Assembly (NCBI GenBank): GCA_963827155.1
Contig: CAWGZV010000002.1
Coordinates: forward strand, 2,232,001 to 2,296,000
Origin: UTCFX2 sp963827155
Lineage (GTDB): Bacteria > Chloroflexota > Anaerolineae > Anaerolineales > UBA4823
Reading direction: 5' to 3'
Length of the DNA stretch: 64,000 bases
Below the pieces are notes generated by a model. The model saw only the letters and a list, made by a program, of their open reading frames with translations, was not told the origin of the DNA and searched no databases. This document shows, one piece after another, positions 34,298-44,088 of the stretch. The stretch's first letter is position 1. The number at the start of each line of letters is the position of its first letter. The position numbers and the translations under genes were made by a program.

Positions 34298-36327
34298 ATG
34301 ACACATAACGCTCCTGACAATGAACAAGCTCGGACCCTGATCAGCCGGATTTTTACAACTGCTGGAGACATCGAGGGGAAGCTAAAAGAAGTTGCGAACC
34401 TGGTAAGCGCAGCTATAGATGCTGATTGGATCGCAATTGTGATTACGAATCGAATCAGGGGTGGGATCAGCCATTCGATTTTATCCGGCGCTGGTTCTTC
34501 GTCGCAAAAACCGCTGGATTCTTACGAAGTCCTGACTTTCTTCCAAACAAAACCGCTTGTATACCCCGAGGAAGACGATTTAACGAGCGCCAGCAAGGGA
34601 TTTGACCAGCTTTTCAGCAGGAGATTCCTCGAGAGTACGACACAGTACCGCGGGCTGGTGGAAAAACTTGTGATCGGTGGACAAATCCTTGGAATTATCT
34701 GCGCTGCCCGTCAATCTCAGGCTGCGCCGTTTTCCGAACAATCCCTTCGCCTGTTAAAGAAACTGGGCTGCAAGTCAGCCTGGCGATACTTAACGAACAG
34801 CTCCTTCGCCAGGAAAAGAAGCAGCGAGATCAAGCAACTACCCTTCGAGAAGTTGCCCGCATTCTGACATCCAGCCTTGACCTTTTTACTTTACTCGATC
34901 TCATTCTGGATCAAATGGAACGAGTGGTCGCGTATGATAGTGCGACGATCATGCTGCTGGAAGGTCAGACGCTTCGCATTGCCGCTCATCGAAAACTGCG
35001 TTCATTAGAGCAGCTCAATGTGGAAGGCGAGGCCTCGCAATATCCGCATATTACCGAGGTTCTCCACAACCGTGCCCCGGTGATTATTAATGACACGGAA
35101 AATGACCCACAGTGGAAAAAAGTTCCAGGCATAAGCTATATCCAAAGCTGGCTCGGAGCACCGTTGATTGGAAAAACTGAGGTCATAGGGCTCTTAAACC
35201 TGGATAAAGAACAAAAATATTTCTATACAGATGAAGATGCCGAACTTGCAAGAGCCTTCGCTAATCAAGCGGCTGTAGCGATAGAGAATGCTAGACTATA
35301 TCAGGCGGCTCGTGAAGCTGCCGATCGAAGCGCCGCTCTTCATCAAATAAGCCAGCAGATCGTCTCGGCTGGAATGGATAAAGAGGGGATCTATTCCGCG
35401 GTATACGAAGCAGCAGGTCAATTGATGCCAGTGGAAGCTTTTGCAATCACCTGGTATGACCCGAATAACCCTGATGTTCATGATGCTTTCCTTATGGATC
35501 AAGACAGCCGGATCGACTCACAGGATTCAAGCCTGAAGATGGGACTAAGCGGCAAGGTTATCCGCACTGGTAAGACGATCTATATACCCGATCTCACTCA
35601 AGACCCTGATCGGGAATCCTTTGTACATTTCGGCAGTCCAAAATCCGTGCGATCTGTTCTGGCCACTCCAATGCGGTTGAGGGGGAAAGTGCATGGGATG
35701 ATCTCGGTGCAGAGCTACCAGCCGTTTACCTATACAAAAGAAGATCAAACTCTGCTCGAGATGTTGGCGGCATACGCAGCTATCGCGATCGACAACGCCC
35801 AGCTATTTGCTCATATTCAACGTCTTGCGACCATAGATCCAGTAACTGGGATTTCCAACCGCCGGCACTTCTTTGACCGTGGTCAGCATGAATTCTTGCG
35901 CGCCGATCAATTCCATCGACCGCTGTCGATCATAATGATGGATATCGACCATTTTAAATCAGTGAATGACAATTATGGACACGCTGCCGGAGATGAAACC
36001 CTCGTCAGGCTGTGCAAATTGCTGCGAACTGAAATCCGAGAGATTGACCTTGTCGGGCGTTATGGAGGCGAGGAATTTACCATCCTGCTCCCTGAAACTG
36101 GTCAAGAAGCCGGTGTTGAGGTCGCCGAACGCTTGCGCCACAAAATCAATTTAACCTTCCATGCAGACAATCAGAACTTGCCAATTATCACGGTCAGCAT
36201 TGGGGTGGCTGATAACAGGCACCCTGCCGCCAACATTGTGGAGCTTGTTGCCTATGCAGACAAGGCGCTCTATGCCGCTAAGGCAGCCGGGCGCGACTGT
36301 GTGAAAGCTTATTCACCGCGAATTTGA
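34298..36327 (+). pseudogene. GAF-GAF-GAF-GGDEF diguanylate cyclase, one apparent frameshift
   Basis: The protein is a single sensor of about 675 residues split by one indel. The first frame (34298-34867) holds a GAF-like domain. At about 34767 the frame must shift (GGGCTGC lacks one base), after which the conserved sequence continues as L-Q-V-S-L-A-I-L-N-E-Q-L-L-R-Q-E-K and joins the intact part at 34915. A second GAF (about 34830-35310), a third GAF (about 35330-35810) and a GGDEF domain (from about 35830) follow. The active site reads R-Y-G-G-E-E-F, an active-type motif. The product would make cyclic di-GMP from GTP after ligand binding to the GAF domains. There is no membrane segment. Confidence 0.87.
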
Positions 36328-36346
36328 CCGGTGGTCGTTCGTTGCT

Positions 36347-37369
36347 TCATTCAATCAGCATCGCGTCGCCAAAAGAATAGAAGCGATATCCAGCTTCAAT
36401 CGCAGTCTGATATGCTTGAAGGGTTTTTTTACGTCCTGCGAATGCGCTGACTAGCATAATTAACGTGGATCTGGGCAGGTGAAAATTTGTGATGAGTGCA
36501 TCGACTACTCTAAAATTGAAACCAGGGAGAATAAAAAGGTCGGTATTATCACTAAATGGCGCGACCCACTCACCTTCCACAGCGTTCAAAGCTGCGCTCT
36601 CCAGCGTACGAACGCAGGTAGTACCAACAGCGATGACCCGACCTCCGTCTCTCTTTGTTTGATTGATGATCTTTGCGGTATACGCGGGTAGTTGGCACCA
36701 CTCAGAGTGGATCTTGTGCTCAACTGGCGAAGTCTCATTCACTGGAGAGAAAGTATCAAGACCGACGTGAAGCGTGACCGTTGCTGTTCGAATTCCACGC
36801 TGCTCAAGCTTTTGGATCAATTCCATGGTGAAATGCAATCCAGCGGTGGGAGCGGCGGCAGAGCCGGTCTGGCGCGCATAGACTGTCTGGTATCGTTCAG
36901 GATTCTTGAGGGGCGCATGGATGTATGGAGGCAGCGGGGTGTGCCCGTATTGTTCTAAGTAGTCTTCGATCGGTCGATTAAAGCGAACGACCCTCCCCGC
37001 CCCTTCCAAAACCTTTACTACTTCTGCCTCTATACCACCGTCAAAGCTCATCCGGAGACCTGGTTTTGGCCTTTTTCCTCCAACCAGGCTCTCCCATTCA
37101 TTCTGATTTTGATGGCGCAGGAGCAGCAGCTCTACTTTTCCCCCTGATGGAAGCTTTTTACCGACAAGCCGTGCAGGAAACACTCGCGTTTCATTCAGAA
37201 CAAGCGTATCTCCAGCCGTGAGAAAGTTTCCCAAATTATAGAAATGGGTATGGATCAACTCGTCGGTCTGACGATTGACTACCAGCAACCGCGAGGTGTC
37301 CCGTGGCTCCACCGGAGATTGGGCGATCGATGAGGCTGGGAGCTCATAATCGAAATCTGATGTCAGCAT
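36347..37369 (-). CDS. queA: S-adenosylmethionine:tRNA ribosyltransferase-isomerase
   Basis: A 340-residue enzyme of queuosine synthesis that transfers the ribosyl part of S-adenosylmethionine to modified guanine in tRNA. The N-terminus (F-D-Y-E-L-P-A-S-S-I-A-Q-S-P), G-D-T-L-V-L-N-E-T-R-V-F-P-A-R-L, T-A-G-L-H-F-T and N-F-H-L-P-R-S-T-L-I-M-L-V-S-A-F all match QueA. The start lies 4 bases after the DUF2905 stop, so the order on the minus strand is ruvB, DUF2905, queA, a common operon of DNA and tRNA functions. Confidence 0.96.
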   Translation of the reverse strand: MLTSDFDYELPASSIAQSPVEPRDTSRLLVVNRQTDELIHTHFYNLGNFLTAGDTLVLNETRVFPARLVGKKLPSGGKVELLLLRHQNQNEWESLVGGKRPKPGLRMSFDGGIEAEVVKVLEGAGRVVRFNRPIEDYLEQYGHTPLPPYIHAPLKNPERYQTVYARQTGSAAAPTAGLHFTMELIQKLEQRGIRTATVTLHVGLDTFSPVNETSPVEHKIHSEWCQLPAYTAKIINQTKRDGGRVIAVGTTCVRTLESAALNAVEGEWVAPFSDNTDLFILPGFNFRVVDALITNFHLPRSTLIMLVSAFAGRKKTLQAYQTAIEAGYRFYSFGDAMLIE

Positions 37370-37373
37370 AAGC

Positions 37374-37601
37374 TTATCTATTGAGGAATTTTACAATCAG
37401 GTTCAACAAAATTGTGAGCATGATTGAAAGGAGAATGGAAGTGCCCAAAGCAATAATACAGGTTGTATTTCCATTTTGAATCCGCATGTCTCCGGGGAGG
37501 CGTCCCAAAGGAACCCCGCTTTTCGCGAATCCGTACATCAGGCCACCAACCACGAGTGAGACCACCCCGATCATGATTAAAATGCGAGCCATTTGGATCA
37601 T
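37374..37601 (-). CDS. DUF2905 family small membrane protein
   Basis: A 75-residue protein with two hydrophobic helices (about 5-25 and 47-70) joined by the family signature G-K/R-L-P-G-D-M-R (here VPLGRLPGDMRIQ). This tiny membrane family is found next to ruvB and queA in many bacteria, with no known function. AAAGG stands before the ATG at 37601; a TTG one codon earlier is also in frame. It lies 20 bases after ruvB and 4 bases before queA. Confidence 0.9.
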   Translation of the reverse strand: MIQMARILIMIGVVSLVVGGLMYGFAKSGVPLGRLPGDMRIQNGNTTCIIALGTSILLSIMLTILLNLIVKFLNR

Positions 37602-37621
37602 CAAAAAACCTTTATAGGTTG

Positions 37622-38647
37622 TTACAGCAAATTAGGCTGATCTTGGATTGGGGGAGCGATATGGAGGTGTTCGTATGCCTTACGCGTAGCCGTCCGCCCC
37701 TGAGGTGTGCGTTCAAGAAATCCCAATTGGAGGAGGTACGGCTCAACCACATCCATGATGGTATCTGGCTCTTCGCTTACTGAGGCGGCGATAGTGCTCA
37801 AGCCTACCGGACCGCCATTATAATTTTCGATAATGGTTCTGAGCACCCGCCGGTCAATATCATCCAGACCTAACAAATCAACATCCAATAAATCAAGAGC
37901 CTGTTGAGATACTCCGCGTGTAATGATCCCCTGAGCGCGCACCTCTGCAAAATCTCGAACCCGCCGCAAGAGTCTCAACGCCACCCGCGGTGTGCCGCGA
38001 CCGCGTGCGGCGATTTCATCCACACCGCTTGGCTCGGCTTCAATCCCCAACACACGCGCCGCGCGGCTGACGATTTGGTGCATTGCCTTTTGATCGTAAT
38101 AATCCAGGCGGTAGACTGCCCCAAACCGGGCACGCAGGGGGGCGGTAACTAATGCAAGCCGGGTTGTTGCGCCGATCATCGTGAAATGCGGGAGTTTAAG
38201 GCGGATCGACCTTGCGGACGGACCTTTTCCAATGATGATATCCAATGCGAAATCTTCCATCGCAGGATATAACACTTCTTCAATCGACCTGCCCAGACGA
38301 TGCGCCTCATCAATAAAGAGCACATCACCCTGGCGCAGGTTTGTCAGAATTGCCGCAAGATCCCCGGGTCTCTCGATTGCGGGACCAGATGTAATTTTAA
38401 TGTTCACATCCATCTCATTCGAAAGGATGTGGGCAAAAGTGGTTTTTCCCAATCCTGGGGGGCCATAGAAAAGCACGTGGTCCAACGGCTCGTTTCGCTG
38501 TCTTGCCGCTTCGATTAGAATAGCCAGGTTCTCCTTGACGCGCTCCTGACCAATCAGGTCGGAAAGGCTACGAGGCCGCAATGCCTGGTCTAGGCGATCT
38601 TCCGATTGGTCCTGAGGTGCAACCAGGCGATGTGGACTTTCCGTCAT
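37622..38647 (-). CDS. ruvB: Holliday junction branch-migration ATPase RuvB
   Basis: A 341-residue AAA+ helicase that drives Holliday junction branch migration with RuvA. The N-terminal R-P-R-S-L-S-D-L-I-G-Q motif is followed by Walker A (GPPGLGKTT, about 62-70), Walker B (LFIDEAHRL, about 110-118), sensor 1 (MIGATTR) and the C-terminal winged helix (G-G-P-V-G-L-S-T-I-A-A). A consensus minus-strand TATAAT lies exactly 7 bases before the ATG, so its transcript probably has no leader. RuvA and RuvC are not in the window. Confidence 0.98.
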   Translation of the reverse strand: MTESPHRLVAPQDQSEDRLDQALRPRSLSDLIGQERVKENLAILIEAARQRNEPLDHVLFYGPPGLGKTTFAHILSNEMDVNIKITSGPAIERPGDLAAILTNLRQGDVLFIDEAHRLGRSIEEVLYPAMEDFALDIIIGKGPSARSIRLKLPHFTMIGATTRLALVTAPLRARFGAVYRLDYYDQKAMHQIVSRAARVLGIEAEPSGVDEIAARGRGTPRVALRLLRRVRDFAEVRAQGIITRGVSQQALDLLDVDLLGLDDIDRRVLRTIIENYNGGPVGLSTIAASVSEEPDTIMDVVEPYLLQLGFLERTPQGRTATRKAYEHLHIAPPIQDQPNLL

Positions 38648-38654
38648 GGCGGTG

Positions 38655-38660
38655 ATTATA
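38655..38660 (-). promoter_or_regulatory. -10 element of ruvB, leaderless position
   Basis: Read on the minus strand this is TATAAT, followed by CACCGCC and then the ruvB ATG. With normal spacing transcription would begin at or next to the A of the start codon. No good -35 box was seen, and no ribosome-binding site can fit. Confidence 0.55.
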
Positions 38661-38674
38661 ACCTTGATTCAGAC

Positions 38675-38680
38675 TATAAT
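38675..38680 (+). promoter_or_regulatory. -10 element of upp
   Basis: TATAAT lies 30 bases before the upp ATG and predicts a leader of about 23 nt that contains AGGAGG at 38695-38700. It is divergent from the ruvB promoter, with which it is spaced by only 14 bases. The -35 region is weak. Confidence 0.5.
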
Positions 38681-38709
38681 AAGTTATCCCAATCAGGAGG
38701 AATCGAACC

Positions 38710-39336
38710 ATGGAAAACGTATTTCCTTCCTCTCATCCCCTTGTGGCTCACAAATTATCCAGGCTGCGGGAAAAAAGCACCGATCCGAAGAAATTTCGGG
38801 AATTAGTGCGGGAGATTGCCGCACTTTTGGCGTATGAAGCTACTGCCGACCTGCTGTTAGAGCCCAGGCGTGTGGAGACGCCTTTGGCTGTTGCGGAAGG
38901 GGCCGAGCTGCGTGAGAAAGTAGGATTGATCCCCATCCTTCGCGCCGGATTAGGGATGGTGGAGGGAGTCTGGGGGCTGATGCCCTCCGCAGAAGTCTGG
39001 CATATCGGTCTATATCGGGATGAGCGTACGCTCAAACCGGTTCAATATTACAACAAACTCCCCGTCGAACCTACAGTATCTGTTTGCCTTGTTCTCGATC
39101 CCATGCTCGCCACTGGTGGATCGGCAGTGGCAACCGTAGATGTTTTGAAGAAGTGGGGCGTGCGAAGGATCAAATTCGTGGGCCTGATCGGAGCGCCTGA
39201 AGGCATATCCAACCTGCACCAACATCATCCAGAAGTCCCTATTTACCTCGCAGCGATTGATGAGCGGCTAAATGAGCGCGGCTATATCTTGCCTGGGCTT
39301 GGAGATGCTGGCGACCGACAGTTTGGTACGGCATAA
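38710..39336 (+). CDS. upp: Uracil phosphoribosyltransferase
   Basis: A 208-residue enzyme that salvages uracil with PRPP to make UMP. The PRPP-binding motif is V-L-D-P-M-L-A-T-G-G-S-A (about 126-137), and the uracil-binding G-Y-I-L-P-G-L-G-D-A-G-D-R-F/Q-F-G-T signature is at the C-terminus. A perfect AGGAGG site lies 9 bases before the ATG. With pyrG and the pyrimidine-nucleoside phosphorylase it shows pyrimidine salvage and interconversion in this region, though the three are not one operon. Confidence 0.97.
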   Translation: MENVFPSSHPLVAHKLSRLREKSTDPKKFRELVREIAALLAYEATADLLLEPRRVETPLAVAEGAELREKVGLIPILRAGLGMVEGVWGLMPSAEVWHIGLYRDERTLKPVQYYNKLPVEPTVSVCLVLDPMLATGGSAVATVDVLKKWGVRRIKFVGLIGAPEGISNLHQHHPEVPIYLAAIDERLNERGYILPGLGDAGDRQFGTA

Positions 39337-39735
39337 TCTACCTAATCAAATTAATAAATATCCGAAATAAATAGATTGACCCTGGCATGACTGCTGTCAA
39401 AACCGGGGTAATGTCCGAGGGAAAGGTCTTTCTTTTCTATGCTGACATCCTGACCATCAAGATCCATACTGAAATAATCTGTAATGGCCGCGAATGCTTT
39501 ATAAACGGTCCAAATCCGAGATTAATAAGCCGCCCTTACTACTAATCCGGATTTCGGAGATGAATGAACATTCCAGTTGAGATTAAGAAAAAACAATACT
39601 GCCGGTGCTCTCTAATGGGTATCGAAAATTTCCTTATGTTTCAAGATAACTCCTTTATAATATGGGCTTGCGTGAAATGAGACTTATGGCGTACAATTTA
39701 TTCGAATTTCAACCGCTTTCAGACGTGGAAAATCT
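39337..39735. other. Intergenic region of 399 bases, no gene seen
   Basis: This is the longest gap in the window. All frames are broken by stops, with no conserved-looking short protein. A TATAAT at 39656-39661 is a plausible -10 element of the kinase gene at 39736, with only a poor -35 box. A loose inverted repeat (AAATCCG with CGGATTT, about 35 bases apart) lies near 39510-39556. I see no tRNA-like or riboswitch-like structure. Confidence 0.4.
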
Positions 39736-41958
39736 ATGACATCTCTCAAATTAATCGGTCGATATGAAGTTAAATCCGAGATCGCGAAAGGCGGTATGGC
39801 GACCGTCTTTCATGCGTATGACCCACGGTTCGAACGCGATGTCGCGATCAAAGTGTTGCCTATGGCCTTCACGCATGATCCGCAGTTCCGGGTACGTTTC
39901 GAGCGTGAAGCAAAAACGATAGCGCTGCTCGAGCACCCCGCGATTGTGCCTGTTTACGATTTCGGCGAAGATGAAGGCCAACCATATATCGTCATGCGCT
40001 ACATGTCTGGCGCTTCGCTCAACGAGCGGATCGCACAAGGTCCGATGCCGATTGAAGAAACTGTGCAGATTGCTACACGCCTGGCGCCTGCCTTGGACGC
40101 CGCCCATGCCCGAAATATCATTCACCGGGACCTGAAGCCGGGGAATGTGCTTTTTGACCAATATGGGAATGCATACCTTTCCGATTTCGGCATCGCCAGG
40201 ATCGCATTGGAGGGCAGTGCAACCTTGACCGGGGAATCAATCCTCGGGACCCCTGCATTTATGAGCCCTGAGCAGGTGCAAGGTGAAAAAGCAATTGATG
40301 GGCGGAGCGATATCTACGCCCTCGGTGTAATGATCTTCCAGATGCTGACCGGGCAGGCGCCTTATCAATCGGATACTCCGGCGAAAGTCATGATGATGCA
40401 CATCCTTCAGCCTGTCCCGAATGTGCTGGATGTCAAAGCAGACCTGCCGGAAGGTTTCTCGGCTATCCTCTCCAAGGCTATGGCAAAAAAGCCTGAAGAT
40501 CGCTATGCGACCTCAAGTGAGATGGCGGCAGAGATGGAATCCGTAATGCACGGAACGAGCAGCCCACCTTCTCGGACGGCGCGCGCCGAAACTGCCGTCT
40601 CAGACCGGTCAGCCCGTCCGGACTTCCAGATGACAACCATGATGACACCTGGAAAAACAGTGCTTGGCACTGCAGCCGTGGCTGAAGGTCAGGCCGGTGC
40701 CTTACCTGTCCCTGAAGGGGGACCTTCAGAAAAACGTGCATCGAAACTGGTCTGGTTGGTCCCATTAATTGTCATCCTCCTGCTTCTGGCCGGCGGAGGC
40801 GGTGCAGCCGCGATCGGTAGGCAAGGAAAAGGGCCACTGGCGTTCTTAGCACCGCCAACCGCCACTGCCGTGCCCACTCAAACCAGCGCTCCTACCTTGC
40901 CAGTTATTGCTACCACCGCAGCGGTCGCTGAAGTGGTCCCTACCGCAACCCAACCTGAACCAACTCCAACGGCCTCCGAAATCCCGCCAACCGCAACCCC
41001 CGCTGACGCTGCCGTCACGACCGGTCCTATAATCGGCGGCGCGGATAAGGTAGCCTATTTGGATGGAAAGGATATCTGGATCGCCAACCTGGATGGAAGC
41101 GAGCTCACCCAAATTACCGAAGACGGCACGGACAAGAGCAACTTGCAGTGGACGCCTGATGGAAAAGCGATTAACTACATTTCTGGGAAGTGCGTTTATT
41201 CGGCGAAGATTGCCGATAAACAGAAAGAAATCATCACTTGCTTCAATTTTGCTCAATATCTCAAAGCTTTCGAGATCTCGCAAGACGGAACAAAGGTTGC
41301 AATCAGCATCGACAACCAGCTTTACTTAGAGCCTTACGACCTTAACCTGCTCCGCTCTGTAAGCGTAAGAGATGATCTTACAAAGATAGCGCCGTGCCCA
41401 GAATTTGCCCCGTATCTGAAGAATTTTGTCAAATTTGCACGCTGGTCATTTGATGATACCAAGCTCGCGATGGTCATCATGGGAGCGGCTGCAGGCATCG
41501 GTTCTGCTGATACCATTCAAGTTATCCCCGTGGATAAATGCGAAGCAGAACCCAAGGCTTTGGACAATTTCCCACCACCCCGCTTTACTCCAGAGGAATA
41601 CATCGCTGCACCAAATATCCCCAATTTTGGGTGGGATGGACGCGACTTATTCTCGCTGGCAACCTATATTCGCAACCAGGGTTTCGGCAATCTGTACGTG
41701 TACAATATGGATCTAAAGAAACCCGGACAGAAGGTTAATCCAGTCGGCGATTGCTGCTATCGAGACCCAATCTGGACCCCGGATGGGACTAATCTGCTGT
41801 TTGCCTACCAAAAGTATCCCGGAGGCGATAACACGATCCAGCTCTTTATCATCCCATATGGGACTCTTGGCACGGGTGTGGAATACTCTCCGATCAATAT
41901 CCCAAGCATCCAACCAAAGACACTTCCTCAACCGGCATTACGCGTGGCGCCTAATTAG
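39736..41958 (+). CDS. Membrane serine/threonine protein kinase with beta-propeller sensor
   Basis: A 740-residue PknB-like kinase. The catalytic domain (about 8-270) has the glycine loop around K-G-G-M-A-T-V, the lysine in V-A-I-K-V, the catalytic loop H-R-D-L-K-P-G-N and the magnesium motif D-F-G. A transmembrane helix lies near 335-358 (LVWLVPLIVILLLLAGG), followed by a long Thr/Pro-rich stalk and a C-terminal extracytoplasmic part (about 440-740) with TolB/WD40-like repeats such as I-W-I-A-N-L-D-G-S-E-L-T-Q-I-T-E-D-G. It probably senses something outside the cell and phosphorylates cytoplasmic targets. A terminator hairpin follows at about 42070. Confidence 0.92.
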   Translation: MTSLKLIGRYEVKSEIAKGGMATVFHAYDPRFERDVAIKVLPMAFTHDPQFRVRFEREAKTIALLEHPAIVPVYDFGEDEGQPYIVMRYMSGASLNERIAQGPMPIEETVQIATRLAPALDAAHARNIIHRDLKPGNVLFDQYGNAYLSDFGIARIALEGSATLTGESILGTPAFMSPEQVQGEKAIDGRSDIYALGVMIFQMLTGQAPYQSDTPAKVMMMHILQPVPNVLDVKADLPEGFSAILSKAMAKKPEDRYATSSEMAAEMESVMHGTSSPPSRTARAETAVSDRSARPDFQMTTMMTPGKTVLGTAAVAEGQAGALPVPEGGPSEKRASKLVWLVPLIVILLLLAGGGGAAAIGRQGKGPLAFLAPPTATAVPTQTSAPTLPVIATTAAVAEVVPTATQPEPTPTASEIPPTATPADAAVTTGPIIGGADKVAYLDGKDIWIANLDGSELTQITEDGTDKSNLQWTPDGKAINYISGKCVYSAKIADKQKEIITCFNFAQYLKAFEISQDGTKVAISIDNQLYLEPYDLNLLRSVSVRDDLTKIAPCPEFAPYLKNFVKFARWSFDDTKLAMVIMGAAAGIGSADTIQVIPVDKCEAEPKALDNFPPPRFTPEEYIAAPNIPNFGWDGRDLFSLATYIRNQGFGNLYVYNMDLKKPGQKVNPVGDCCYRDPIWTPDGTNLLFAYQKYPGGDNTIQLFIIPYGTLGTGVEYSPINIPSIQPKTLPQPALRVAPN

Positions 41959-42069
41959 AAATTTGATCTTTAAAGAAGATTTGCTGTGCAGCGGCTGGCG
42001 AACACGCTAGCCGCGAAGCAAATGGGAGCGAGAAGCCTAGTAAATGGCTGACAAAAAAAGTTGTCTAAT

Positions 42070-42112
42070 GGAGGTTTATTCTGCTTCTCACCAGAATAAA
42101 CCTCCGTTTCTT
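42070..42112 (+). terminator. Rho-independent terminator after the kinase gene
   Basis: A perfect 14-bp stem (42070-42083, GGAGGTTTATTCTG, pairing with 42092-42105) and an 8-nt loop, followed by GTTTCTT. It lies about 110 bases after the kinase stop codon and upstream of the importer operon. Confidence 0.8.
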
Positions 42113-42212
42113 AATCCTGATAACTGGCTCAGATTCATGATAAAATCCGGCGGACGAGTACCGCATTTATTAGATTTATTATGCCCATATTATCCAATAA
42201 GGTGAGGACAAA

Positions 42213-43289
42213 ATGATCAACAAACGTATGCTTCGCTCAATTCAGATTATTCTCCCGTTAATTCTCCTCTCTGCTGCCTGTGCTTCTTCTCCCATCCCAG
42301 CAGTTACAGAAGCAGCCCCTGCCGCTGTGACGGCTGAATCCGAGAAAACCGCCGCACCACCGGCACCAGAAGGGCTGACGAAACTTAAAGTTAGCATATT
42401 GCCTTTTCTATCCTATGGTCCAATCTTTATCGCCAAAGAAGAAGGCTTTTTCCAAGAACAGGGACTTGATATTGAATTTGTGAGAATTGATAAAACCTCC
42501 GAAGCGATGCCGGCTTTGGCGCAGGGTCAAATCGATGTTGCCTCAGGTTTCTTTGACGTCAGCACATTAAATGCGATTGCCAAAGGCGCAGATATCAGAT
42601 ATGTCTCCGATAAAGGCTATCTTGATCCGGAAGCTTGCTCGTCATCTACTTTCGTGGTTCGGAAGGATATTCTTGAGAGTGGAACGCTGGATGACCTGAA
42701 GAATATCAAAGGGATGAAAGTGGCGCTCACTCCCGCAAGCTCCGCCGAATATGCGCTCGATGTACTTCTCAAAGACACCGGATTGACGAGCAAGGATGTG
42801 GAGATCCTCAACATTCCTCTTCCGGCGCGCCTGGAAGGAATGGGTAATAAGTCTGTTGATATCGCCGCGGTTTCTGATCCTTGGACGGTACGGATCGTGA
42901 ATGCAGGCTACGGCGAAGTCTGGAATCCATGGGAGAAGCTCCTGCCAAATTTCCAGTTCTCGATCAATATGTACGGACCAAATCTCCTTGAAAAAAATCC
43001 AGACATCGGCAAGCGCTATATGATGGCTTACCTCAAGGGAGCTCGCCAGTACAACCAGGGTAAAACTGATCGGAATGTGGAGATCATCTCCCAATATACA
43101 CAGATGGATCCAGCAGAAGTCAAGCAATCTTGCTGGATGACCGTGAAGAATGATGGTATGATCGATCTCTCTGGTATGAGCGGTTTTCAAGAATGGGCGG
43201 TTTCGAATGGTCTTCAAGACACCATCGTGCCGCCAGAAAAGCTGATTGATCTGAGTTTTATCGATTATGCCAACGATCAATTGAAATGA
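42213..43289 (+). CDS. ABC transporter substrate-binding lipoprotein, NitT/TauT type
   Basis: A 358-residue lipoprotein. The signal peptide ends in a lipobox (L-S-A-A-C, Cys near residue 23), followed by an Ala/Pro-rich linker and an NMT1/THI5-like periplasmic-binding domain (about 55-355, S-Y-G-P-I-F-I-A-K-E-E-G-F-F-Q-E-Q-G-L-D). Family ligands include nitrate, taurine, aliphatic or aromatic sulfonates and pyrimidine precursors; the ligand here is not clear. A GGTGAGG-type site precedes the ATG. It is the first gene of an importer operon that ends in a nonribosomal-peptide-synthetase-like gene. Confidence 0.9.
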   Translation: MINKRMLRSIQIILPLILLSAACASSPIPAVTEAAPAAVTAESEKTAAPPAPEGLTKLKVSILPFLSYGPIFIAKEEGFFQEQGLDIEFVRIDKTSEAMPALAQGQIDVASGFFDVSTLNAIAKGADIRYVSDKGYLDPEACSSSTFVVRKDILESGTLDDLKNIKGMKVALTPASSAEYALDVLLKDTGLTSKDVEILNIPLPARLEGMGNKSVDIAAVSDPWTVRIVNAGYGEVWNPWEKLLPNFQFSINMYGPNLLEKNPDIGKRYMMAYLKGARQYNQGKTDRNVEIISQYTQMDPAEVKQSCWMTVKNDGMIDLSGMSGFQEWAVSNGLQDTIVPPEKLIDLSFIDYANDQLK

Positions 43290-43311
43290 GAACTCGAGGA
43301 TAACCCAAAGA

Positions 43312-44088
43312 ATGGCGTTTCAGTGCATATCGATCAACAAGCGATATCCATCGCGAAGTGGTGACGTTATCGCGCTGAATGCCGTGGATTTCACCATCCG
43401 AGAGCAGGAATTTGTCTGCATCGTTGGCCCCAGCGGGTGTGGTAAAACCACACTTCTCAAAATCATTGCTGGGTTGATCGAGCCAACCAGCGGAAATATC
43501 CTCTATTCCCAGAATCAAATTAACGGAAAGCTGCGCAGCGCCATGGTCTTTCAGGAACAGGGACTTTTTCCATGGATGACGGTGCTGGATAATGTTGCGT
43601 TCGGTCTGGAAACTCAGGGTGTGCGGGTTCGTGAGAGGCGGGAAATGGCAGGCGATTTCCTGACAAAAGTTGGATTGACTGGCTTCATGAAGAACTACCC
43701 TCACGAACTGTCTGGCGGGATGCGCCAGCGCGTTGCTATCTTAAGGGCATTCCTCGCAAATCCCCAAATCCTGCTGATGGATGAGCCATTCGGTTCCCTT
43801 GATTCGCAAACCCGCCTGGTGATGCAAGAAGAGCTGCTCCGGATCTGGAAAGATCATCGGAAGACTGTCATTTACGTAACACACGATATCGAAGAAGCGA
43901 TCCTGCTGGGGGATCGCATACTGGTAATGTCGGGCAGACCCGGGAACATCCGCCAGGAAATCCCAATCTCACTCGAGCGGCCGCGTCAGCTTTCAAACCG
44001 AGATCACCCCGAAGTTGCGGAGATCCGATGGCACATTTGGAAAATGCTGGAAGACGAAGTTCGGAAAGAGCTGAGCATATCGGCTTAA
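43312..44088 (+). CDS. ABC transporter ATP-binding protein, NitT/TauT type
   Basis: A 258-residue ATPase. Walker A is G-P-S-G-C-G-K-T-T (about 43-51), the Q-loop V-F-Q-E-Q follows, the ABC signature is L-S-G-G-M-R-Q-R (about 138-145), and Walker B L-L-M-D-E-P-F-G with the D-loop (SLDSQTR) is next. The H-switch is in Y-V-T-H-D. The layout matches SsuB/TauB-type ATPases. The next gene, the permease, starts 61 bases inside its end. Confidence 0.95.
   Translation: MAFQCISINKRYPSRSGDVIALNAVDFTIREQEFVCIVGPSGCGKTTLLKIIAGLIEPTSGNILYSQNQINGKLRSAMVFQEQGLFPWMTVLDNVAFGLETQGVRVRERREMAGDFLTKVGLTGFMKNYPHELSGGMRQRVAILRAFLANPQILLMDEPFGSLDSQTRLVMQEELLRIWKDHRKTVIYVTHDIEEAILLGDRILVMSGRPGNIRQEIPISLERPRQLSNRDHPEVAEIRWHIWKMLEDEVRKELSISA

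Noticed and set aside
37600..37625. Small hairpin AACC-TATAAA-GGTT followed by Ts after ruvB
   Set aside because: The stem has only four base pairs, and the DUF2905 start lies directly after it, so it is unlikely to end transcription.
42642..43280. Minus-strand open frame of 212 codons inside the substrate-binding protein gene
   Set aside because: It is the antisense shadow of a conserved lipoprotein and has no recognisable domain.
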